Positions 23,025 through 33,037 of a stretch of DNA of 64,000 bases are shown here, one piece after another. The translations under genes were made by a program, and so were the position numbers. This DNA comes from Tipula vernalis. Taxonomy: Eukaryota; Arthropoda; Insecta; Diptera; Tipulidae. The stretch is from contig OY282558.1 of NCBI GenBank assembly GCA_958295665.1, forward strand, positions 460,758,995-460,822,994. Direction: 5' to 3'. The notes beneath the pieces are model-generated. The model searched no databases. It was not told the DNA's origin and was given only the letters and a program-made list of their open reading frames with translations. How positions within the stretch are numbered: position 1 is the first letter of the stretch; each line of letters starts with the position of its first letter.

Positions 23025-26000
23025 ATGGCTGATGATGAGGTGAGGTAGGTATCACTCCAATTGGAATACCCACAATGAAGGAACCAAATTTTTAATGAAT
23101 TTTTAAATTTTCAGTTTTATATACGTTTCACACCGTGATAAAAAATGGAATTTCAATATTTGAGAATATCTGTCTTCTACATAAATTTACTCCTTACAAT
23201 GCAAAGGTAATTGTTGCATGGCTTTATTATGATTGTTTAAAATTGAGTAGTAGTGTAGAGATTTAAACTTTAATTTTTAAAGTATTTAGATTTTTTGCCC
23301 TCGTAGTTAGTTACACATTGTATTAGAAAATGTAGAACAAAATGCTTACAAATGACTTAGTAGAAATTTTTGTTTAGTGAGTATATCCAAAAAAAATTGG
23401 TGTATCATTTTTAGATGATCATATATTTTTTTATGTGATGTCTGCATGTTACTTTTTTAAAAATAGTGCTCTATAAACTCCTATTTATATGTAAAATAAC
23501 AGTCAAACTTCCGGCACTAACTCATGTTTTATTGTGTGATCATATGTAGTTTTTATCTAATAAAACGGAAATACCGAAATTCTAATGTCAATTTTTTTAT
23601 TTTCCTTCACAGAAAAGACGCGTTGAGGAGGTATAAACGGACAAATTAGGGAACAACCTTAATAATGAAATTCTCTAATATTTAGATTTTTTTCTTTTGT
23701 CCGATATGCATGCAGGCCGGTTTTGTAACCGTCCAGTATAAGGCTTATGTATTTTTATGTTATAATAATGTTGTTATTTTTTTATTAGGCAAAGAAGGCC
23801 AAACAGGCCGAAATTGAACGCAAACGTGCTGAAGTACGTAAGCGTATGGAAGAAGCGTCCAAGGCACGTAAGGCCAAGAAAGGTTTCATGACACCAGAAA
23901 GAAAGAAGAAACTCCGTTTGTTGTTACGTAAAAAAGCCGCTGAAGAATTAAAGAAAGAACAAGAACGTAAAGCAGCCGAACGTAGGCGTATCATTGAAGA
24001 ACGTTGTGGCAAACCAAAGAACACCGACGATGCCAGTGAAGGTAACATTTTTAAACAAAATATTTTAGAATTATCTACACATTTTCATTAGTCCATTTAT
24101 CTTATATATTGTATTATAAATATATACAATTTTTTTTTTAATTCATTTAAAATTCATTATCTAATTCAAACTTATATCAAAACAGACTCACTTAAGTCCA
24201 TGTTACGTGAATACCATGATAGAATTGCTAAATTAGAAAATATCAAGTTTGATTTCGAAAATGTCGTCAAACGGAAAGATTATGAGGTACAACAAATTTA
24301 AATAAAGTATCCGAAAAGTATTAACAACTCTATACCTATTATTATTTTAAATTGTGATTGTCTTCTCTTGGCCTATTAGCTATAAAGTTCTATGCATATA
24401 TGTGGCATTTTGTCTTATATATTTTGAACAATATATGTTATTTCGTCTAAGCTGCTATATCTAATACATAATTTCGTTCGAGCACCGGCAGAAATACTGA
24501 CATAATATTTAACAAAACAAAAAAAAACTAATCCTATATTTATAAAGCATATATTAATAGTAGTATAGAAATCATAAAACATTGCGGTATTTATTTAGAT
24601 CACATTATTTACCGACTATATTTGTACCCGCGACGTTTTTTTTTTATTTAATCGAGACGTCGCTGTATAAAATAGTTGTCATTATTTTTCCGATTTGATT
24701 ACCACCGATCCGACATAATATGTGGACCTTTGATATATTTCGACCCTCCAATTCTACTTGATTTTCGAAATTTTGCTAGTGAATCGAGTTGATTTGTTGA
24801 GTCGAGAAACAGATTAAGTTCCCAAATTCATTATTTTCATATATTCGAGATTATTTATTTTTAAACATTGTGATAGTACCCTACAGCCCGTGTACGACAA
24901 ATAATGTTTAATTTATTTTAATTTTGCATAGTTTAATAGCTTATTATATATATATTTATAATAATTTACATCGTTGAATTGGACAAACAAAATTTTTCTT
25001 CTCTCTATTTTATGATTAAGTTTTATTATATACAACAGAAATATAAACCTAATCTACCTTATTATAGAGGCCCTTAAGACCATCATCAGACAATATCATG
25101 AAAAAGTAAACAAACTAGAAGAACAAAAATATGATGTTGAATATGAAGTCGCTAAGAAAGCGTTCGAGGCAAGCGTAATTTTAGATAAACAAAACAAACA
25201 ATATCCCAAGCTGTACAACAAATCGCTAATTAATAGATTTTTTTATTTTTTTTTTTTTTTAACTAAATTTTAATAATTTTTATCCTTCTTTTAAAGTGAT
25301 ATAACCTAACGTTTCAATATATATATAAATAAATTCATATTTTTGGTATAAATATCTAAAATTACAACCCCCTATATAGGTTTTCTGGCTCAAATAAAAT
25401 ATTTTACAATTCAATCGCAACTTTCTTCAATCCAATTGAAACATTAATTTTCTGAAATACTGAAAAAGCTGAAAATTTAACCGACAAAAGTTATAAAAAC
25501 AAGGTTGGGGTACAAAATACTGGAAATTCTAAAAAATTTGCGGAATCGGAATGATCAGCTTATCTATCAAACATTATTAACTATAATGTTAATAACTAAA
25601 TAATTTAAATTCTGAGTCTTACACTAGAGCTTTACGAATCTTTCAAAATTTGAAACCAACCAAAATTTGGTAAACTAGTAATCTAATGATTATATTTTCA
25701 AATGTCACATATTTAAATCTTTCCAGATTCTTTGAAAATTGCAATTTTTCGCAAAAACCTTTAAATCAAAATTTTAAATTACGGCAAGTAGAACCTAATT
25801 TAAAATCTAAACATCTAGCAAATTTAATAAAAACCACTTTCAACTTTGATAGTAAGCAATTTTTGACTTTAAATCGATTTTGTAAAGTTACTCGATTTTC
25901 AAACACATTCAATTTAAATTTGATACTCAAATGGAATCTGGGTCCAATTATGTTTTGCTCAAAGCAGATTTTTCCGAAAAATTCTTTATAAATCACAAGC

Positions 26001-29000
26001 AATTTATAGATAAAGCTTTCAACAATATGAAATTTGTAAAAGTTGCTGATCATGTATACAAAAAAAAGATTTTATTTGAACTACAGAAAATCAATATAAT
26101 ACGCCGCCATATTTAAATAAATTTTGCGACCACACTACAACAATTGTTATAATTTTTGTTAATTTTTATTTTTTGTTATTTATATTAAGCTTACAAGCTT
26201 TGATTTTTTTACAAAACGCTTTTATAAATTAATCACGTTTATATACAAAATGTTGTTTTTTGTTTTTGATATATAAAAAAAAAAATAAATAAAAGCTTCT
26301 GGGGGAGACATCAATCGGCCAATAAAATTCTTAGGGGAAGTTATATACGATCAGCAGTGCCACTGGTTCACTACAAATCCGTTGTTAGATTATTTCATTT
26401 TTTTATATACATATTTCATATTTTGTTATTATTTTACTAAATTACTATATAATAATAATTAGCTACCCTCAAAGCAATATGTAAGCAGTACTACGATAAG
26501 ATGTTTATTTTGGAAGGTGAAAAATTCGATTTAGAACGACAGGAAAAAATGAAGAAATATGAGGTAACCGCAAATCTCCTGTATTTCACACAAAAAGGCT
26601 GCTTCTTATATACCTTTGGTTTTTTTTTGATTTAAATCTAATTATTAATTTTTTTATTTATTTATTTAATAAATTAGAGGTTTTTTTATTTATTAGTTAT
26701 CCAGTAATTGAAAAATAAAACGAAACCGAAACAAATTTATATTTGATAAACAAAAATACTTCCCTCGCACACACATCCTCAATACTTGTAAATTACATAC
26801 GAACGTTGAATACAAGAGTGAAAACATATAGTTTTAATAAATAAACCATCAATACTTAAATATTTCAGTATTTCCAGATTAAATTTAACATTTTTTTCGA
26901 ATTAAACGTTAAGAGTTTATTAATTAAATAAATTTCCTAAACTGAAAACACACCTTATTCCAAAATAAATTAAACTATTTGCTAATTAAAATGTGGATCA
27001 AAATTACAAATAATTTTTTCATTTCAAGTAAATCTGAAATATTGCAAAATTTCTTAAGTAATTCCAACATTTGGCATATCGAATTCCAACTCAAACTAAA
27101 TTACATACTTCAGATTGTATTTAATTTAGTTTATTTTGCCTAATTTCGGTATTTAATTTAGTTTAATTTTGCCATCTTACAGTTGCTCTCAACTAACTTT
27201 CATTTAGTTAGAAAATTTAGATTACCGTTTAAATTCGCGAAAATATTATTTAATCTAGAAATACTACAGAAAATAATTAGTTAATAATTCTATAAAAGTA
27301 GAACTAAATATTTTATTATTTGTGTTTTGCCATTATTATAAAATGCAGATCAAACAACAAAATCCTTTATTTTAAAAAAAAAATTATCTTGAAAAGTTAT
27401 CTCTTTTTATTATTTTGTGCCAATCGCAGAAGACTTGCAGGAGATTGTACAAGAATATTTCGACCGAATGTATTTCTGTGAAGGACAAAAATGGGATCTG
27501 GAATATGAAGTCCGGAAAAGAGATTGGGAGGTACTGCAAATTAAAAAAAAAAAAAAATACACACCAAAAAACTACCCACCTCATATATTTCATTTTTATA
27601 TAAATAGATATTTTATAAATATTTTTTTATTTTTAAATAATATTTTTTTTAAATTTTTTTGTCTAAAATCCTCTAAACACAACAAGTTTTTTTAATCAAT
27701 TATGTTTCAGTTACACAAAAACAAGTTACACTAAACCCCTGGGAAAAAATTGCCTAACTTAGCTAAATATACTTTGATTTTTGAATAGATAAATTAGCCA
27801 CCACTGTATTGGAATAATTTTATATAACTCGTATTTAAACTGATCTTTTACAACATATATAATTTATAAACACGAACATATACACATGTACATATTTCTT
27901 TTTAAATTACGTAAAAAATTGCACCCAGGGGTATTTATAAATACACACGAATTACACTACTAAGCAAAAATATCCAATCATCCATTAAACAAAGTTTGAT
28001 TTTTATACAAAATAATTAATAATTCGTTGTGATTAATCGTAATGTTTATAAAATCAATATACTCAACAAACTGCAAAACGTTATAGAGTATATTTAAAAA
28101 AAAAATATTAGAAAGGTACCTCTCTGTCTCTGTCTATATATAGCTACTACCTAGAATACAGTAGATCCTAGACACATAATTATATGTCCAATTTGCAAAA
28201 AATATGTTTACTATACTATATATAATTTAAATTATGCTTTTAAATGTGCTTGTATATTTATCTTATATTTTTATTAATTAATTATTATCATGCATGGCTG
28301 GTTTTTATATTTTTAATTATTTAAATAATTAATTTGAAATATAAATCAAAATCCCTAAAAAGCAAAATATTTGTTTCTAAAAATATTTTAAAATTAAAAA
28401 CAAATTTTTTAAATTAAACCTCGCGTCCCCCAAATTTAAAAAAAGCAGTATGGCACACCAAAACTAAATAAACAAAAATTTTAATTAATAATTTGTTTCG
28501 CATAAAAGCAGTAGCTATTTAAAATTCGCTAGTGTACCTACACATATAAAATGTATTTCCTACTTTGTTCATCCCTTGCAACTTATTTTATATAATTATA
28601 TATACACACAAAAATACACCGAACTTGTATAAAATTTATAATAATCCGTGTGCTAATTATATTTTTATTCATTTAATTAATAATTAATTAATTTTATTAT
28701 AATACATTTATGTATAATAAATAATTAAAAGTGGTGCAATTTTTTATTATTTATAATTATTATTATTATTAAAAATACATCACACATTTATAATATACAT
28801 AAAATACGCACATACACAAAATACACTTCCATTATAAAATATACTACTAACCATATCTAGTGCCATACTGTGCAGTACCTTCGTAAATAAAGTTACCCAA
28901 AATCTAAATGTTACTCTATATATACGCAGTACACAAAAGTTCCGGATGCCTTTAATTTTTTACGTCAGAGATCCCATTATATGTTCAAATAAAACTATAT

Positions 29001-32000
29001 AATTTTCAAACTCTATTCAATTTGACAATATAAAAAAATTTCAATTTGATATTATGAAACAATAAAAAATGTATTTTATCCTTTTTATAATTTATTTATG
29101 TTATGGTTTGGATTTCTCTAGATGTAGATCGTAGATTATGCGTTTATGTTGATGAAAAAATTAAATTATTTTTTTTTTAGAAACACTGAAGGAAGCCAGT
29201 TGTCTCTCCAAAATATTTATAAATAAAATAGTTTAAGAAAGATATCTAATTCATGGTACAAATATCACAAAATAAATTTTGAAACATTTCTAATTTATAT
29301 TGTGTATTTTGCATCATGTTTTATATTTTATATATCTGTTTGTGTTATGTTTTGTTGGTGTATGTACTTAATTAAATCTTTTAAATCCAAGTGTCCTATT
29401 TTTTTATAATTTATTATATGTTGCAATTTATTTATTATTTATATGCTTTAAATGTCAATTAATTAATTTTCATAGTTATTTCTCTACTAATATAACCACT
29501 ATTTATTTAAATATTTTTGATTTTTATAAAAAATTGTTTAAACCTTATCTATTAATAATTTTAAGCAATTTTAATTATTTTTTTTTTCTTACTTTACATT
29601 TTAAACTAATTATGCCTTTTTTCTCTCTAATTAAACATTTGTGTTACGCCTATTAGATCTCAGACCTCAATGCTCAAGTGAATGACCTCCGAGGCAAATT
29701 GTGAGTTACTGTGTATTAACTAGTATATAATATTTGGTATTAATACAACTTTTTTTATAGCGTCAAACCAACATTGAAAAAGGTATCCAAATATGAAAAT
29801 AAGTTCGCCAAACTTCAAAAGAAGGCTGCCGAATTCAACTTCCGTAATCAACTCAAAGTTGTCAAAAAGAAGGAATTCACCTTAGAAGAAGAAGAAAAGG
29901 AGGTAAGTTCGAATTTTATACTTAATTTTTTTTATTTATTAATTAAATAGGTACATTAAATCCTGTTTAACCGATATATTTTATGCGGCTTGCAAATGAT
30001 CAATGCCTAAAATAATAAAAACCAACTTCACATCGAATTGTGATATTTAAATTGTATGGTTCGTTTTTTTAATAATTCACCACACTTAGTATATCTTGTT
30101 CGGGTGGGTACAATGTAGTGTAGTGTTTTTGTAAGAAGCATCCTACTATGAGTGTACACGTTGAGAAAAGTGTTGTAAATCGAACATAGCACACCTGTTG
30201 GCGAAAAATTCCAACTCACTGGTTTGATATTTATTGTGCCATATATACAGTAAGGCTTTAAAAATAAATTTTCTTCAATTTTCTTCTAATTCTTCTCCCA
30301 GCACAAAAAAAAACAATTTTGGTATAAAACCATAACCAAATGACGTTTAAATGTCAAAACCTTCTGCACTACGGAACGTAATTTTAAGTGGAGTTGATAG
30401 TTCGCTCCATTGTAATTTTGTTGGTCTTTACGTGGTGGGTTTTCAAATTTACTACACTAACCCGCCCCCCCCCCCACGTAAACGTGATATTAGTTTGTAC
30501 AAAGTATATCTTTCTCTAATTGGATTTGCAACGTAATATACTCGTAAAAACACAGTAATTTTTCAAGAACGAATATTCTAATTTCTAATTTTTTTAATGC
30601 TTATTTACTCTCATCATCCAGTTCCGATGGGAGAAAATTTAGCCATTTTGGAAGCTGGCATATGTTAAACAGGATTTAAACAAAAAAAAATTGTATAAAT
30701 CTACATACACTTATGATATGAAATAAAAATAAAAAGTTCAATTCGATTAGTAACGAATAAAGATTAATATTTCAAAAATTCTACAGGACCAAAAGAAAAC
30801 GGAAGCTAAAGCTGATTGGATTAAAAAGTAGACTTTAAAAAAAAATTATTTTGTTTTGATTTTTGATCATTATTTATCTCAATTTTTGTAATTTTGCTCT
30901 TCATTATTATCTTTTTGAATTGTCTACTTTTTAAAATAAATTAACTTCTTCTATATTCTTCTTCTTCTTTTTGTTTAAAACAAAAATAATATTCTAAAAA
31001 CATAAAAAAATATTTGGTAAAAAATTCCAAAAGGTGAGAAATAAATTTTATCAATTTACAATGTTTATCGTTAGTGATGCACACCACAAACGCACCTCAC
31101 ACTGAACCCCTTGTTGATGTATATTCCAAAATTGTAAAATTTAGACTGCACTGTAATTTTATTTTGATATGCATGCAAGCAATCAGCTAGATCTAAATTT
31201 GTAAACGAAAATATGTAGAACAAATTTTTTTTTAATCTAAAAATTGTAGAATTAAATTTTAAAGTAATAAATTATTAAATAAATTTGTGTTTTATAATAA
31301 ATTTGCAGAAAAAACCAGACTGGTCCAAGGGTAAACCAGGTGATGCTAAGGTAAAGGAAGAAGCTGAAGTTGAAGCATAAACACCAACAAACTTAATGTT
31401 ACACTCAATATATTTATATATATAAAAAAATGCATATATTGTTTAAAATATAATTTTAAATTTATAAATTACATAAATACACACATAAAAATACACGTAT
31501 AACATCAAAAAATCTTCTTTCAATTCAAAACAACAAATGTTTACTAATTAATTTGTATATTTTTTATATAAATAATAATGAATAATAATAATAAAATAAT
31601 ATCCACCCACACACTATTTAATTAATTATTATTATTAAACTTTATAAAATTATTTTTTAAAATAAAATTTTATGTTATAAACATCTGAAAACAAAACCAA
31701 AAAAAACAAAATATTTTTTTTACAAATACACACCTTACACAAAATACACTTTTACACTCTTCTTCTATTTACTCTATATCACAATTTTACACTGACATTC
31801 GTACATCAAACACATTACACGTTTACGCAAAATACACCGTACATTGACATGCACCCAACATAAATATTTACATAATTTTCAACACTATTTGACACACAAA
31901 TTTTTCACTTATCAACTCCAAAATACTCTTACACACAGCCACACTAAAAAAACATGCAACAAATTATTTTTAATTATTTTTATGTTTAATTGTTTAATTT

Positions 32001-32561
32001 AATGATTAAAATAAAATAAAAACAATATAAGTATGTGTAAAAATTATTTTTAAAATGGGTTATACATTCTCTTCGACAGCAGAGAATAAACCCCATTATT
32101 TTATATTTTTGTGTCTTCGTTACTTTATTTTTGTTCGTCGATTTTTTTGTGAATTTAAATACTTTTGTGTTTTAAAAACAATATTTTCATGAGTAAGTCA
32201 CAATTACAATAATCATTTGATGTTTATAATTGTTTTCGCTTAACGTTGTATCACATCATCAAACTATACATAATTATGATGAAATACTTTTTTTTTAAGA
32301 AAAAATACTAAAATACTACCAAAGACTACGTTTTTGTTGTAAACAATATTTTTTTTTAATTTACACTTAACACAAAAAATAATAAAAATATTTAATTTTA
32401 TATGCTAATTTATTTTATAATATATAAAAATATATCATTTTAAAATACTAAAATACTAAACATTGTAGGAAGGAGATGATGCGGCAGCGGCAGCAACAGC
32501 AGCACCTGCGACCGGAGCAACACCCGCAGCCGCACCAGCAGCCGCACCTGCTAAAGCTTAA
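23025..32561 (+). CDS. wupA: Troponin I (wings up A type), alternatively spliced
   Basis: Inhibitory subunit of the troponin complex on thin filaments. Common coding exons: 23025-23039 (MADDE), 23613-23630 (KRRVEE microexon), 23789-24041 (AKKAKQAEIERK through DASEG), one of four 101-nt exons (24186-24286, 25068-25168, 26463-26563, 27430-27530), 29657-29700 and 29761-29902 (VSKYENKFAKLQKKAAEF..., the inhibitory/actin-binding part). The end is one of three 3' choices (30787, 31309, or 31309 spliced to 32469). Phases close in every combination, giving 205-235 residues, the normal insect size. Both N-terminal forms, with or without the 18-nt microexon, stay in frame. Sequence identity to Drosophila troponin I is obvious across exon 4, the fourth alternative exon and exon 8. 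A non-coding exon 1 lies upstream. Confidence 0.96.
23613..23630 (+). CDS. wupA: Troponin I 18-nt microexon (KRRVEE)
   Basis: The exon is bounded by TTCCTTCACAG and GTATAA and encodes KRRVEE. It is phase 0 on both sides, so it may be skipped without frame change. In Drosophila the equivalent position holds an optional Ala/Pro-rich N-terminal extension. Here the optional segment is tiny and basic/acidic. Confidence 0.8.
24186..24286 (+). CDS. wupA: Troponin I alternative exon 6, copy a
   Basis: 101 nt, starting in phase 1 (completes a codon begun by the last G of exon 4) and ending in phase 0. It encodes DSLKSMLREYHDRIAKLE and onward to KRKDYE. Acceptor ACAG, donor GAG|GTACAA. It replaces the troponin C/T-contacting helix segment; the four copies are expected to be mutually exclusive, as in Drosophila. 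Confidence 0.93.
25068..25168 (+). CDS. wupA: Troponin I alternative exon 6, copy b (GC donor)
   Basis: 101 nt encoding EALKTIIRQYHEKVNKLE through KKAFE. The homologous donor position reads GAG|GCAAGC, a non-canonical GC 5' splice site. A GT lies 6 nt downstream (GCAAGC|GTAATT) and would add Ala-Ser in frame. Acceptor ATTATAG. Confidence 0.9.
26463..26563 (+). CDS. wupA: Troponin I alternative exon 6, copy c
   Basis: 101 nt, acceptor TAATTAG, donor GAG|GTAACC. It encodes ATLKAICKQYYDKMFILE through KMKKYE. Same phases as its siblings. Confidence 0.93.
27430..27530 (+). CDS. wupA: Troponin I alternative exon 6, copy d
   Basis: 101 nt, acceptor AATCGCAG, donor GAG|GTACTG. It encodes EDLQEIVQEYFDRMYFCE through RKRDWE, the copy closest to the Drosophila form containing GQKWDLEYEVRKKDWE. 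Best conserved of the four. Confidence 0.95.
29181..29240 (+). pseudogene. Possible decayed fifth copy of troponin I exon 6
   Basis: Directly after a strong acceptor (TTTTTTTTAG at 29171-29180), in the correct phase, the sequence reads ETLKEASCLSKIFINKIV and then a stop. The (E/A)TLK start matches EALK, ATLK and DSLK of the intact copies, and it lies between copy d and exon 7. The rest does not align well and there is no donor at the expected place. Could be chance. Confidence 0.35.
30787..30831 (+). CDS. wupA: Troponin I alternative terminal exon 9a
   Basis: After TTCTACAG the frame from exon 8 (phase 0) gives DQKKTEAKADWIKK and a TAG. Composition resembles the alternative KKPDWSKGK end, with a conserved DW pair. 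It would yield the shortest isoform (about 205 residues). Confidence 0.75.
   Translation, partial: DQKKTEAKADWIKK
31309..31380 (+). CDS. wupA: Troponin I exon 9b, canonical C terminus
   Basis: After TTTGCAG the frame gives KKPDWSKGKPGDAK, then VKEEAEVEA and TAA when read through. This matches the usual insect C terminus. An internal donor AAG|GTAAAG lies at 31350/31351, exactly after GDAK. Confidence 0.93.
   Translation, partial: KKPDWSKGKPGDAKVKEEAEVEA
32469..32561 (+). CDS. wupA: Troponin I exon 10, Ala/Pro-rich C-terminal extension
   Basis: After ACATTGTAG, in frame with the internal donor at 31350, the exon encodes 30 residues beginning EGDDAAAAATAAP and ending AAAPAKA, then TAA. It is GC-rich in an otherwise extremely AT-rich interval, which supports coding constraint. 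Polyadenylation hexamers follow from about 32655. An Ala/Pro-rich tail on troponin I is the defining feature of troponin H in Lethocerus flight muscle; in Drosophila such tails are on tropomyosin instead. Confidence 0.8.
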   Translation, partial: EGDDAAAAATAAPATGATPAAAPAAAPAKA

Positions 32562-33037
32562 TAAATTATCTAAAACTTCTACCAAAAATTTAACAAATTT
32601 AAGAAATAATCACATTATTATTTACTTTTATTATATTAAATTATTTATTTTTAAATAAATAATCTCTATAATAAAAATTAAATAAAAAGATATTTTTGTA
32701 ATTTTTACGATTATAATTAAAATATAAAACCTAATTTTTCTAAACTAATTATCGTGATTTTGCTTTATATAATTAAAAAAAAAAAGTAACAAGTTAAATT
32801 AAAAAAGAAATCGATATATATTTGAAAAAAAAAATATCCAGCTAATTAATAAAATATTTTTACATATTTGCATTTTTATTTTATATAAAAATATATTATA
32901 TTAGATTACATAATTTATTATATTTAATTTACCTAATCATATTATCAGGTTTGTTGCCTAATTTCGAAATCTTTCGTTTGCATGTAGGTTAAAAACAATA
33001 ATTAAGAACTGCTTACCAGAATAAACCCCGAATTAAT
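32562..33037. other. Troponin I 3' flank
   Basis: Very AT-rich, with several AATAAA hexamers between 32655 and 32690. It separates the convergent 3' ends of troponin I and the ferritin gene. Confidence 0.5.

Noticed and set aside
23785..24048. 87-residue antisense frame
   Set aside because: Complement of troponin I exon 4.
25686..26116. Overlapping 101-, 95- and 61-residue frames in a troponin I intron
   Set aside because: Low-complexity Asn/Phe/Lys composition, no family motif, and no splice phase matching the gene.
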